The position numbers were made by a program, and so were the translations under genes. Below are positions 51,377 to 60,537 of a DNA stretch of 64,000 nucleotides, one piece after another; the stretch's first letter is position 1; each line of letters begins with the position of its first letter. The DNA is from Lacibacter sp. H375 (GTDB taxonomy: Bacteria > Bacteroidota > Bacteroidia > Chitinophagales > Chitinophagaceae): positions 3,658,001-3,722,000 of the forward strand of contig NZ_JBBKTT010000001.1 in assembly GCF_037892425.1 (NCBI RefSeq). Reading direction: 5' to 3'. Under the pieces are notes generated by a model. The model searched no databases and was not told where the DNA came from. It saw only the letters and a program-made list of their open reading frames with translations.

Positions 51377-53836
51377 ATGCGCATATTATTCCTGCTGTTT
51401 ACAGTTTGTATTACCTTGTCATCTTACGCCGGAAAAATCACCGGTACTGTCACAAACGAAAAAGGTGAGCCATTACCTTATTCTTCACTCAACATTAAAG
51501 GAAGCAAAGAAGGTACATCGGCCAACAGCCTCGGTGTTTATTTTTTTCAATTGTCCGCAGGTACCTATACCATCATATGCAGGCATGTTGGTTACGAACG
51601 ACAGGAGAAAACGATCACTGTTAGCAATGAAGATGTACAGTTGAATTTTGTGTTGAAAGAACAAACAGTTAGCCTTAGTGAAGTAGTGGTGAAGGCCGGA
51701 GCAGAAGATCCTGCATATGCCATCATCCGTAAAGCTATTAAGAAACGTAAGGAATATGTGAACGAAAACGATAGTTATAGTTGCGAAGTGTATAGTAAGG
51801 GCACTATGAACCTGCGTGATTATCCGAAAAAATTTATGGGTGAGAAGGTTGATTTTGAAGATGGCGATACAAGTAAAAAGAAAATGATCTATCTCTCTGA
51901 AACCGTATCAAAACTTTCAGTTGATAAACCCAATAAAATAAAGATCGATGTACTGAGTACGAGAGTGAGCGGACAAAGCGACGGCTTTGGTTTTGCCGGT
52001 GCCCGTTTCTTTTCGTTTTATGAAAACAATGTGCAGATCAGTAATTCACTCAATCCACGTGGTTTTGTTTCACCCATTGCAGAAAATGCAATGCACTTCT
52101 ACAAATATAAATATGAAGGAGCTTTCAGTGAAGAAGGTAAGCTCATCAGCAAAATCAAAGTAACACCAAAGCGTTTGTATGAACCTTGTTTCAGTGGCTA
52201 CATTAATATTGTGGAAGATGAATGGCGTATCCACAGTCTTGAACTGAGTATCACCAAACAAAACCAGATGAACTTTGCTGATACAGTTCGTATTGAACAA
52301 CTGTACAGGCAAATGGGAACAAACTTCTGGGTAATGCAAAGCCAACTGTTATACCCCGCTGTTAAGTTTTTTGGATTTGATGCTTATGGCAGCTTTGCTA
52401 ATGTATATCGTAACTACAACACAGAACCTGCTTTCGATAAAAAATACTTTGGCAACACCATCTTAAAGTATGAAAAGGGCAGCAACAAAAAATCGATTAA
52501 CTATTGGGATAGTATTCGTCCGCTTGCGTTAACAAAAGATGAGCAAAAAGATTATGTCAAAAAAGATAGCCTTGAGCAGCTGCGGAAAGATCCGGCATAT
52601 CTTGATTCACTTGATCGCATCAGTAACAAAGTCAAATTCAATCATATTCTGCTTAGTGGTAAAACATTCAATAAACAAAGTAAGAAGTTGAGTATTGGGT
52701 TGCCGGGCCTGCTCTCTGCTGCCAGTTTTAATACAGTGGAAGGGTTGGTGCTGGATGTGCCTGTGACAATCCGCAAAGAATTTACTGATCGAAAAAACCT
52801 TACGGTCATACCTCATTTCCGTTATGGCTTCAGTAATGAACGTTTTAATGCATGGGCAACTGCAAGATATAATTTCGGTAATAAATTTTTATCATCTGTA
52901 AGTATCGGCGGGGGTAAGCGGGTATTTCAATTGAACAATGAAAATCCTATAGAGCCACTATCGAATACAATTGCCACTCTGTTTTACAAAAACAATTTTA
53001 TGAAGTTGTATGCTGCTGATTATGCACGCATCAATTTCAGCAAAGGAATAGGTGGAGGAGTTACTATCAACGCTGCACTTCAATACCAAAACAGGCAACC
53101 ATTAAAAAATACAACTGAGTACAACTGGGCGAATAAAAGTACCAAGCAATACAATCCTAACTATCCTGTGGAGTTAATGTCGCAGAATTTTGATGCACAC
53201 CAGGCAGCTGTTATAACACTTGGCATAAGTGTTCAGCCGGGAGCAAGGTATATTGAGTTTCCTGATCGTGTGGTGAACGTTGGTAACAAATGGCCCGTGT
53301 TTAATTTGCAATACAGCAAGGGATTAAAGAATGTGTTCAAGAGTGACGTTGATTACGATAAATGGCAGTTTACGGTAAGAGATAATCTCAACTTAAAAAT
53401 GATCGGCCGTTTTAATTACCGTGCACAAACCGGTGGTTTCTTAAATCGTAATGCTGTATTTGTTCAAGACCTAAAGCATTTTCCCGGGAATCGTTTATTC
53501 CGTGCAACAGATTTTATGACCACTTTTCAACTGCCGCAATATTATCAATACAGCAACGCCGACAAAATGTATGCAGCGGTATTTACTGAACATCATTTCA
53601 ATGGGTTCATCACAAATAAAATTCCCGGGTTGAAACAATTGAACTGGCACCTCGTAAGTGGTGTAAGTTCACTATGGTTGCCAAAACATACTTATGCTGA
53701 ATGGCATGTTGGGTTAGAAAACATTTTCCGTTTCTTTCGTGTAGATGTAGTAACCGGTTATCAACAAACAATGCGTCCGAGAATGGAACTAAGGATCGGT
53801 ACAACTATTAATGTGGGAGGAAATTCTACAGACTAA
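51377..53836 (+). CDS. DUF5686 outer-membrane protein with carboxypeptidase-like regulatory domain
   Basis: 819 residues. Signal peptide about 1-18 (ending SSYAG). A carboxypeptidase-regulatory-like beta-sandwich (about 20-105; KITGTVTNEKGEPLPYSSL) is followed by DPAYAIIRKAIKKRKEY, the start of DUF5686, and a C-terminal beta-barrel ending RPRMELRIGTTINVGG. The family is typical of Bacteroidota and of unknown function, probably a non-TonB outer-membrane transporter or receptor. A weak -7 box (TACTTTCG at 51363) lies upstream. No operon partner is evident. Confidence 0.9.
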   Translation: MRILFLLFTVCITLSSYAGKITGTVTNEKGEPLPYSSLNIKGSKEGTSANSLGVYFFQLSAGTYTIICRHVGYERQEKTITVSNEDVQLNFVLKEQTVSLSEVVVKAGAEDPAYAIIRKAIKKRKEYVNENDSYSCEVYSKGTMNLRDYPKKFMGEKVDFEDGDTSKKKMIYLSETVSKLSVDKPNKIKIDVLSTRVSGQSDGFGFAGARFFSFYENNVQISNSLNPRGFVSPIAENAMHFYKYKYEGAFSEEGKLISKIKVTPKRLYEPCFSGYINIVEDEWRIHSLELSITKQNQMNFADTVRIEQLYRQMGTNFWVMQSQLLYPAVKFFGFDAYGSFANVYRNYNTEPAFDKKYFGNTILKYEKGSNKKSINYWDSIRPLALTKDEQKDYVKKDSLEQLRKDPAYLDSLDRISNKVKFNHILLSGKTFNKQSKKLSIGLPGLLSAASFNTVEGLVLDVPVTIRKEFTDRKNLTVIPHFRYGFSNERFNAWATARYNFGNKFLSSVSIGGGKRVFQLNNENPIEPLSNTIATLFYKNNFMKLYAADYARINFSKGIGGGVTINAALQYQNRQPLKNTTEYNWANKSTKQYNPNYPVELMSQNFDAHQAAVITLGISVQPGARYIEFPDRVVNVGNKWPVFNLQYSKGLKNVFKSDVDYDKWQFTVRDNLNLKMIGRFNYRAQTGGFLNRNAVFVQDLKHFPGNRLFRATDFMTTFQLPQYYQYSNADKMYAAVFTEHHFNGFITNKIPGLKQLNWHLVSGVSSLWLPKHTYAEWHVGLENIFRFFRVDVVTGYQQTMRPRMELRIGTTINVGGNSTD

Positions 53837-53837
53837 A

Positions 53838-53905
53838 ACAGTTCTGAGTTTTGTAGTTCTTAGTTCTTAAGTTGTGGTTAAGAGTTATGAGTTGCGGGTA
53901 TTGCA
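53838..53905 (+). repeat. Intergenic TTAGTTCTTAAG-type low-complexity repeat
   Basis: Degenerate short repeats of GAGTTTTG, TAGTTCTTAG, TTCTTAAGTTG and AAGAGTTATGAGTTG fill this stretch. A related stretch (AAAAGTTTTGGGTTACGGGTTG) lies at 45608-45629. It carries no gene. Confidence 0.5.
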
Positions 53906-53951
53906 ACACTCGTTCTTTAATCTCCTGTTTTTTCTTCCTAGGTTTTAGGGT

Positions 53952-53983
53952 TTTGGTTCTTGTATCTGGTTCATTTATCTTTG
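53952..53983 (+). promoter_or_regulatory. trhO promoter (TTTG-N20-TATCTTTG)
   Basis: TTTG at 53952-53955 and TATCTTTG at 53976-53983 with 20 bases between them match the Bacteroidota promoter. The predicted leader is about 63 bases. The -33 box lies in a T/G-rich stretch that continues the low-complexity repeat upstream. Confidence 0.7.
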
Positions 53984-54053
53984 CTCCGCTTTCGGATTTT
54001 GCCCAACCTGCAATTGGGGTTCAAAGCAGATTTACTGAACTAAAATTCAAACA

Positions 54054-55088
54054 ATGGCCGTATTACACAACCGTATCTCCCGCAAGGAGCTTAAAGAGCG
54101 TATTATTAACGATCCTACACCACGCACCACCATTTCTTTTTATTGTTATTTTAAAATTGAAGAGCCAAAAGCTTTCCGTGATCAACTGTACAAAGATTTT
54201 ACAGCATTGGGTGTGTTAGGTCGTATTTACCTGGCGCATGAAGGCATCAATGCACAGATCAGTTTACCAACTGCAAATATGGATGCGTTTCGAACCTATC
54301 TCTATGCTATTGAACCACTCAATGGATTGCGGTTGAATGTAGCAGTGGATGATGATGGCAAAAGTTTTTATGTACTCGACATAAAAGTGCGTAACAAAAT
54401 TGTGGCTGATGGTATTGATGATCCGACATTTGATATGGCCAACAAAGGCAAGTATGTAAATGCGGAACAATTCAATCAACTCACAAATGATCCCAACACG
54501 GTAGTGATCGATATGAGGAATCATTATGAATTTGAAGTGGGGCATTTTGAAAAAGCCATAGAAATTCCCAGTGATACTTTTCGTGAACAATTACCCATGG
54601 CTGCTGATATGATGGATGCAGATAAAAACAAGAACATCATCATGTATTGCACAGGTGGCATCCGTTGTGAGAAAGCAAGTGCTTATATGCTGCACAAAGG
54701 TTTCAAAAATGTATTTCATCTTGAAGGTGGCATTATCAACTATGTAAACCAGGTAAAAGAAAAGGGTCTAGATAATAAATTCCATGGAAAGAATTTTGTA
54801 TTTGATCAACGGTTGGGTGAACGGGTAACTGAAGAAATCATTTCCAGCTGTCATCAATGCGGCAAACCTGCCGATACCCATGTGAACTGTGTAAACGATG
54901 CCTGTCATCTTTTATTCATTCAATGCGATGAATGCAAAGAAAAAATGGCAGGTACCTGCAGCAAAGAATGTTATGATTTCATTCACCTTCCTGAAGAAGA
55001 ACAGAAGCGGTTACGCAGCGGTATTGATAAGGGAAGAAATGTGTTTAATAAAGCCAAGTCGAGATTGAAGGATTTGAAAGTGGAGTAG
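54054..55088 (+). CDS. trhO: tRNA uridine(34) hydroxylase TrhO (YceA), rhodanese-type
   Basis: 344 residues, similar to E. coli YceA/TrhO (350). The N-terminal domain (about 1-125) is acylphosphatase-like, with [14 protein letters not shown]. The rhodanese domain has the active-site loop CTGGIRC, with C199 as catalytic cysteine and C205 nearby. The C-terminal part is cysteine-rich ([27 protein letters not shown]) and probably binds zinc. TrhO makes 5-hydroxyuridine at tRNA position 34 with oxygen. The gene has its own promoter. Confidence 0.95.
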   Translation: MAVLHNRISRKELKERIINDPTPRTTISFYCYFKIEEPKAFRDQLYKDFTALGVLGRIYLAHEGINAQISLPTANMDAFRTYLYAIEPLNGLRLNVAVDDDGKSFYVLDIKVRNKIVADGIDDPTFDMANKGKYVNAEQFNQLTNDPNTVVIDMRNHYEFEVGHFEKAIEIPSDTFREQLPMAADMMDADKNKNIIMYCTGGIRCEKASAYMLHKGFKNVFHLEGGIINYVNQVKEKGLDNKFHGKNFVFDQRLGERVTEEIISSCHQCGKPADTHVNCVNDACHLLFIQCDECKEKMAGTCSKECYDFIHLPEEEQKRLRSGIDKGRNVFNKAKSRLKDLKVE

Positions 55089-55139
55089 GGGTAGCGATTT
55101 TCAACTTTCATCCCACTGAATAAGTTTTATCTTCATTAC

Positions 55140-55919
55140 ATGGTATTAGTATTTCAGATCATAACCGTTTTGTTGCTGATCGTGCTTATCATCATCATTG
55201 CATTCCGCATCAGGCGGGCAAAGCTGCACAGCCAATTACCTGAAAATTACAAAGAGTTGTTGGCCGACTATGTGAAGTTCTACCGTCAATTAGATGATGA
55301 AGGAAAAGTGGCATTCGAAAAAAGAGTAGAGCAATTCTTAGCTGCCGTAAAAATTACCGGCGTCAATGCAGAAGTAGAAGATCTGGATAAAATACTCATT
55401 GCAGCAGGCGCTATCATTCCCGTTTATTCCATTCATGATTGGCAGTATATCAACCTGCATGAAGTGTTGTTATACCCCGGCGCATTTAATAACGATTTCG
55501 ATCAACATGGCGACGACAGGAATATCGCAGGTATGGTGGGTACAGGTGCTTTGCAGAATGTAATGGTGATCACCAAATGGCAACTACGGCAAGGCTTCAT
55601 CAACAACAACGATGCACGCAACACAGCCATCCATGAGTTTGTACACCTCGTTGATAAAATGGATGGAACAGTTGATGGTGTGCCCGAAATTATTCTTGAA
55701 CGCAAGTACACAGGACAATGGAAAAACCTGATGGAAGCAACAATACTGCAAATGAAAACACACGGTTCAGATATTGATATGTATGGCGCCACCAACACAG
55801 CTGAGTTTTTTGCTGTGATCTCCGAATACTTTTTTGAACAACCGGAATCCTTGCAAGCCAATCATCCGGATTTGTTTTATATGCTGAAACGCATTTACAG
55901 AACTGAAATAAGCAGTTGA
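55140..55919 (+). CDS. mtfA: Zinc-dependent peptidase, MtfA family (M90)
   Basis: 259 residues. A membrane helix spans about 4-22. The zinc motif H165-E166-F-V-H169 lies in AIHEFVHLVDKMDG; NTAEFFAVISEYFFEQP gives the third ligand glutamate. In E. coli MtfA is cytosolic and interacts with the regulator Mlc; the N-terminal anchor is usual in Bacteroidota versions. It follows trhO by 51 bases on the same strand and may be co-transcribed. Confidence 0.92.
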   Translation: MVLVFQIITVLLLIVLIIIIAFRIRRAKLHSQLPENYKELLADYVKFYRQLDDEGKVAFEKRVEQFLAAVKITGVNAEVEDLDKILIAAGAIIPVYSIHDWQYINLHEVLLYPGAFNNDFDQHGDDRNIAGMVGTGALQNVMVITKWQLRQGFINNNDARNTAIHEFVHLVDKMDGTVDGVPEIILERKYTGQWKNLMEATILQMKTHGSDIDMYGATNTAEFFAVISEYFFEQPESLQANHPDLFYMLKRIYRTEISS

Positions 55920-56170
55920 CAAAACCAGCCATCAACAAATCGATGATTAATAATCTGCTATTGCTTTACATGCAATTGGATCAGGTTATTGTCTTTATGA
56001 ATGGCTGCCCAAAAAAGTCAATTAAATGAATGCTTTCATTAAACAGTGAGTATAAATTTTCACATCTTTATGTGATTGGTATGGCTGTTTCAATTTGTTT
56101 TCTTTGTTAGTGAATAATTGCATCCCGGTTTCTAAGGATAGAGGTGTGCGTTTCTTCCATTGTACTTTTA

Positions 56171-57289
56171 ATGATTGTTATGCAGGACATTCAACGGGTT
56201 TTAGAGCGTGAAGTAAAAGCGGGTAAAACTCCATCTGTTCAATATTATCTTTTTACAAAAGATGCCATCCTGGAGGAGTTTCGTTATGGATTTGCAGATG
56301 TTGAAAAGCAAACATCCATTACAGCTGATCATTCATATACTGCCTACTCTGTTACAAAAACGTTTACAGCCTTAGCTATACTCCAGCTGGCCGAAAAAAA
56401 GCAATTGGATCTATGCGATTGTGTTGTTGATCATTTGCCCGATTTTCCATACGGTCATTTAGTTACAATCAGGCATTTGCTGAACCATACAGCAGGTATT
56501 CCAAATCCAATTCCATTAAGCTGGATCCATTTAAGTCATGAACACCGTTCATTTAATGCAGCAGCTTTTTTTAAACATATCATTTCGAAAAACAAAAAAC
56601 CAAAAGCAAAGCCGGGCGAACGTTTTGCCTATTCGAACCTCGGTTATATTTTTCTCGGACAGATCATTGAAAAAGTAACGGGTAAACGTTATGAAGATTA
56701 TGTCAACGAATTTATAATTGACAAATTACCTGCAGACAGCAGCGATTTAGGATTTGAAACAACCGTTATCAGTAAGCAGGCAAGGGGCTATCATAAACGG
56801 TTTAGTTTTACAAACCTTATACTTGGTTTATTTTTAGATAAGCGCAAGTACATGGATAAAGCTGTTGGCAATTGGAAGCCCTTTAAATCTTTTTATGTAA
56901 ATGGTGCGGCGTATGGCGGCTTAATTGGAAAGCCGTCTGCTTTTGTAAAATATATTCAGGTATTGTTGAAATGTAATTGTCAACTTATTTCAAGTCCGTA
57001 TAATAAATTGTTATTCCAGGAATACAAATTGAACAACGGGCATAAAACCGGAATGTGTATATCGTGGTTTAAAGGAGAGTTGAACGGACGAACTTATTTT
57101 GCACATGCAGGCGGTGGTGGTGGTTACTATTGTGAAATCAGGATATATCCTGAACATAATATTGGCAGCGTGGTTTTCTTTAACCGCACAGGTATGACTG
57201 ATGAACGGTTTTTAGATAAAACAGACGCACTTTATTTTTCCAGATCTGTGTTGAGCGAAGACACAAGTAACCTGGTTTATTCTTTGTAA
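56171..57289 (+). CDS. Serine hydrolase, class C beta-lactamase-like
   Basis: 372 residues from the ATG at 56171; another ATG at 56180 and a GTG at 56144 are possible. Motifs are S60-V-T-K63, Y154-S-N156 and HAGGGGGYY as the third motif. No clear signal peptide, unlike the other serine hydrolases in this window, so it may be cytosolic or the start may lie elsewhere. Substrate unknown. It is convergent with another serine hydrolase; a terminator lies between. Confidence 0.88.
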   Translation: MIVMQDIQRVLEREVKAGKTPSVQYYLFTKDAILEEFRYGFADVEKQTSITADHSYTAYSVTKTFTALAILQLAEKKQLDLCDCVVDHLPDFPYGHLVTIRHLLNHTAGIPNPIPLSWIHLSHEHRSFNAAAFFKHIISKNKKPKAKPGERFAYSNLGYIFLGQIIEKVTGKRYEDYVNEFIIDKLPADSSDLGFETTVISKQARGYHKRFSFTNLILGLFLDKRKYMDKAVGNWKPFKSFYVNGAAYGGLIGKPSAFVKYIQVLLKCNCQLISSPYNKLLFQEYKLNNGHKTGMCISWFKGELNGRTYFAHAGGGGGYYCEIRIYPEHNIGSVVFFNRTGMTDERFLDKTDALYFSRSVLSEDTSNLVYSL

Positions 57290-57348
57290 TGACGAAATAT
57301 AGATGGTCTGCAATTAATTTATCTTTTGAAGAGAAACTTAAGTATAAA

Positions 57349-57378
57349 AAACGGGCAGAAGATATCATCTGCCCGTTT
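57349..57378. terminator. Bidirectional terminator between two serine hydrolase genes
   Basis: AAACGGGCAGA (57349-57359) pairs with TCTGCCCGTTT (57368-57378) around an eight-base loop, with an A-run on the left side. Confidence 0.85.
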
Positions 57379-57401
57379 CATGTATTGTATAGATGATCTG
57401 T

Positions 57402-59057
57402 TTATTCTTTCTTCGCCGGCATTTCTCTTCCACCCTGGTATAATACCAACGATTCGGTTTTGCCTTCCGCATTTTGTTTGAACTCGATCTTAGCGTCAAC
57501 ACCTTTTGTCTGGAACATTGTCTTACTGATGGCTTGCAGTTCAAGTCTCTGCTGTCCTGTTGCCTGTGCAAACAACTGGCTGCCTTCATGCGTAATCGTG
57601 AGTATAAAACCAGGTGCCAATGTATAATTGCCCACATAACCAGCCAGCACCGATGCATCAACTGTTATGAATGTAACGGCTGCGGGTAAGGGCTTGCTGC
57701 TTTTTTTCCATGTACTTTCTTCGGTGTTACTTTTAAAGATCAACGATTCAACAGCACCTCTTTGGTTTCGTGTAAATTCAATGATTGAAACAGAATTTTC
57801 GAAAAAGAATCTATCCTTCTCAAATTTTTCGATCACGAACTGTGTTCCACTGCCACGTTGCGACGTAAGCTTCCCGTTTGCATAACGGATAACACGTTCT
57901 TCTCCCTCATCATTTACATAAACAGCTTCGTATGCTTTTGCATCTGTTTCTGAAATGGGGATAGCTTTAAAATTCAGCGGCTTGCCAATTGCAAGAGCAG
58001 CCATTTTATAGGTAACATTGTTAGGAGACTTACATCCGCAATTGCTGAATACGGCCACAAATACATCTTCGGCAGGTAAGTAAATAGCATCGGTTAAGAA
58101 ACCGGGAATACCACCACCATGTTCAATGGCTTTACTGCCCTGCACAAGATTTATCGATAAGCCATAACCATATCTTGTTGACTTTCCATTGGGCAGCACG
58201 TAAGGAGTAGTGGCTTTATCAACCCATTCTTTTTTTATGAATTTATAACTGTACAAGGCTTTGTTCCATTTCCAGAGATCTTCAACTGTTGAAAGCAGGG
58301 AACCACCGGCATAAGGTAAGGTCATGCTGATGTAATCAGAATTCTGAAACGTGTTTTTTTCCTTTTCATAACCTTTAGCCCTGTTTTTAATGATCTTCGA
58401 TTCACTGCCGTAATATGAATTATTCATTCCCGCAGGTGCAAATAAATTTTGCTGTACATATTCTTCATAAGTTTTGCCACTCAGCTTTTCAATAATGTAA
58501 CCGAGTATGATGTAACCTGTGTTATTGTAATTCCATTTTGTACCCGGTTTAAACTCAAGTGTGTCTTTTGATGTAAGATGGATGATCTCCATTGGCTTCA
58601 TGTCGGTACGCATCTTTGATGGAAAATCTGCTTTATTCGTGTAACTCACAATGCCACTTGTATGATTAAGCAAATGCTCTACTGTAATGTTTTCTTTAAA
58701 CGTTAGTTCAGGAACAAATTTTTTAATATCATCCTGCAGCGAAAGCTTTCCCTGTTCAGCAAGTTGCAGAATAGCTACGGCGGTAAATTGTTTTGTGATA
58801 GAACCAATACGAAAGATCATATCGGCCTGCAGCGGAACATTCAGTTCCATATCGGCCATGCCAATGGCTTTTTTATAAATCACCTGGCCTTTACGCACCA
58901 CGATGGCCGTAGCACCCGGTTCGCCAGATTTAAATTCTTTGTTGAGAAGTGTGTCGAACGAGGCTGTAAGAAGCTGATCTGTTTTAGTTGATGTTTGTGC
59001 AGTAGTAGTGAAGACTGTCAACAACAAGCACAAACAGGAGATAAGGGTCAAGCGCAT
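57402..59057 (-). CDS. Serine hydrolase with C-terminal DUF3471-like domain, secreted
   Basis: 551 residues; signal peptide about 1-20 (ending TTTAQ). The catalytic domain (about 25-370) has S86-I-T-K89, Y177-N-N179 and HGGGIPGF. The remaining 180 residues are two beta-rich units; the last (LAGYVGNYTLAPGFILTIT, then LFAQATGQ) is typical of the DUF3471 lipocalin-like tail found on such hydrolases. Probably a periplasmic peptidase or esterase. Monocistronic. Confidence 0.92.
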   Translation of the reverse strand: MRLTLISCLCLLLTVFTTTAQTSTKTDQLLTASFDTLLNKEFKSGEPGATAIVVRKGQVIYKKAIGMADMELNVPLQADMIFRIGSITKQFTAVAILQLAEQGKLSLQDDIKKFVPELTFKENITVEHLLNHTSGIVSYTNKADFPSKMRTDMKPMEIIHLTSKDTLEFKPGTKWNYNNTGYIILGYIIEKLSGKTYEEYVQQNLFAPAGMNNSYYGSESKIIKNRAKGYEKEKNTFQNSDYISMTLPYAGGSLLSTVEDLWKWNKALYSYKFIKKEWVDKATTPYVLPNGKSTRYGYGLSINLVQGSKAIEHGGGIPGFLTDAIYLPAEDVFVAVFSNCGCKSPNNVTYKMAALAIGKPLNFKAIPISETDAKAYEAVYVNDEGEERVIRYANGKLTSQRGSGTQFVIEKFEKDRFFFENSVSIIEFTRNQRGAVESLIFKSNTEESTWKKSSKPLPAAVTFITVDASVLAGYVGNYTLAPGFILTITHEGSQLFAQATGQQRLELQAISKTMFQTKGVDAKIEFKQNAEGKTESLVLYQGGREMPAKKE

Positions 59058-59155
59058 ATGTTATGGTTTTAAATGAACTGAGGCTAAAAGGTAAAACATG
59101 TTTTTGATTTTTTATTTATGGGCTGCAAAATTTACAGCTATCCGGAAGGGTAACT

Positions 59156-59186
59156 TTTGGCAAACCTGTTTTTACCGTTACATTTG
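59156..59186 (+). promoter_or_regulatory. Promoter of the DUF2059 gene (TTTG-N19-TACATTTG)
   Basis: TTTG at 59156-59159 and TACATTTG at 59179-59186 with 19 bases between them, an exact match to the Bacteroidota -33/-7 promoter. The predicted leader is about 13 bases. Confidence 0.75.
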
Positions 59187-59205
59187 GTAAACAAAAATCG
59201 TTACT

Positions 59206-59643
59206 ATGAAGCTGCTGTATGTATTGATATTCTTTTTTCTTGTTGCAGTAAACACAAATGCGCAAACCGATACAAAAGGAAAACTCATTAAGGAAATGCT
59301 TGAACTTTCGGGGGCAAAGAAGATGGCCCTCCAAACAATGGAGATGATGATAGCTTCCTATAAAAAGCAATTGCCTGCGGTGGATACTGATTTTTGGGAT
59401 GAGTTTATGAAAGAAGCCCAGGCCGGCGACCTTATTGATATGATAGCACCTGTGTATGCCAAACATTTCACTGAAGCTGAAATAAAGGAACTTGTTGCCT
59501 TTTATAAAACGCCCATTGGTAAAAAGCTGGTGGATAAACTTCCGGTTATTACGCAGGAATCGTATGGCATTGGTGAAGAGTGGGGGAAGGCACTGGGTGA
59601 AAAAGTTGCTGCTAAACTAAAAGCAGCAGGATATTTCCAATAG
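59206..59643 (+). CDS. DUF2059 domain protein, secreted
   Basis: 145 residues. Signal peptide about 1-19 (ending NTNAQ). The helical DUF2059 domain has MIAPVYAKHFTEAEIKELVAFYKTPIGKKL-type sequence (key parts YAKHFTEAEIKEL and FYKTPIGKKLVDKLP). The family is periplasmic and uncharacterised. Monocistronic, with a clear promoter and terminator. Confidence 0.92.
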   Translation: MKLLYVLIFFFLVAVNTNAQTDTKGKLIKEMLELSGAKKMALQTMEMMIASYKKQLPAVDTDFWDEFMKEAQAGDLIDMIAPVYAKHFTEAEIKELVAFYKTPIGKKLVDKLPVITQESYGIGEEWGKALGEKVAAKLKAAGYFQ

Positions 59644-59655
59644 CATTTTAAAAAC

Positions 59656-59685
59656 AACAAAGCCTCACAATTGTGAGGCTTTGTT
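59656..59685. terminator. Bidirectional terminator, perfect palindrome
   Basis: A 30-base perfect palindrome: AACAAAGCCTCACAA and its complement, centred on CAATTG, between the convergent DUF2059 and RRM genes. Confidence 0.88.
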
Positions 59686-59706
59686 TAATAAGGCAATATA
59701 TTAAAA

Positions 59707-60015
59707 TTAATATCTGTTCTTATTGTAGCTGTTGCCATTGTTGTAACCACCACCGCTGCGAGCAGGACGATCTTCTTTAGGCTTAGCTTCTACTACTTTA
59801 ATAGCACGACCTTCAACAGTTGCGCCATCGAGTTCAGCGATTGCTTTTTTAGAAGCAGCATCATCACTCATTTCAACGAAACCGAAACCACGTGAGCGGC
59901 CGCTTTCTCTGTCGTTAATGATTTTTGCTGAAGTTACTTCTCCGTAAGGAGTGAAAAATTCTCTTAAGTCTTCATCTTGTACGTTGAAGCTCAAGTTTGA
60001 AACATAAATGTTCAT
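59707..60015 (-). CDS. RNA-binding protein with one RRM domain
   Basis: 102 residues. RNP2 is IYVSNLSF (3-10) and RNP1 is SRGFGFVE (41-48), with the aromatic residues that stack on RNA bases. The RRM ends near residue 77; a low-complexity tail rich in Gly, Asn, Arg and Tyr follows. Bacteroidota, which lack Hfq in many lineages, use such small RRM proteins as RNA chaperones or cold-shock proteins. The mRNA has a leader of about 110 bases behind a perfect -7 box. Confidence 0.95.
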   Translation of the reverse strand: MNIYVSNLSFNVQDEDLREFFTPYGEVTSAKIINDRESGRSRGFGFVEMSDDAASKKAIAELDGATVEGRAIKVVEAKPKEDRPARSGGGYNNGNSYNKNRY

Positions 60016-60133
60016 GTTCTTGGAAAAATTAAAATTGAAAATGCTTGAGGCACAAGAAGTAAAAAACTAACTAAGATGCAGATTACTGAGCAGACTAATT
60101 AACTATACTGATGCGAGACTCAAATTAACGATG

Positions 60134-60141
60134 CAAATATA
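60134..60141 (-). promoter_or_regulatory. -7 box of the RRM gene
   Basis: TATATTTG on the minus strand matches TAnnTTTG exactly. It implies a leader of about 110 bases before the ATG at 60015. No -33 TTTG is seen at the proper spacing. Confidence 0.5.
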
Positions 60142-60288
60142 GGGGTTCTTTTGATGTGAGCGATTAAATCTTTCACATACATCCATATTATGGACCTTAT
60201 GCAACCACACAACTGCATCTTAAATACTCAACAATAACAAACTAACTGCCGCAGGCTAAGCCTGTTACAACCTAACCTGCAGCAATTG

Positions 60289-60537
60289 TTAATTTAATAA
60301 ATGTTGCAGCGAAATTTCTTCTAAATAAGGTTCTAAGGGAGCGGTGTTCTCAAACATGCGGTATTCGGTAACCGACCGGTTTGCAACATTGCACCATGTT
60401 TCTACATAATAAGCTCCGAGCTGAAATAGAAATACGAGACTGGTTTCCTCCGTGCGTTTTGCAACAAGTACACCCCGGTGCAAAACCGTGTGCTGCTTTT
60501 CCGCTTCGCCTAACAAGATAAATTCAGAAAGCTTCAT
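60289..60537 (-). CDS. Uncharacterised 82-residue protein
   Basis: Starts MKLSEFILLGEAEKQHTVLHRGVLVAKR and has a beta-rich middle (LVFLFQLGAYYVETWCNVAN) and an acidic end. No signal peptide and no recognised family; it looks like a small one-domain cytosolic protein of the kind found scattered in this phylum. It lies 270 bases upstream of the RRM gene on the same strand, beyond that gene's own promoter. Confidence 0.55.
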   Translation of the reverse strand: MKLSEFILLGEAEKQHTVLHRGVLVAKRTEETSLVFLFQLGAYYVETWCNVANRSVTEYRMFENTAPLEPYLEEISLQHLLN

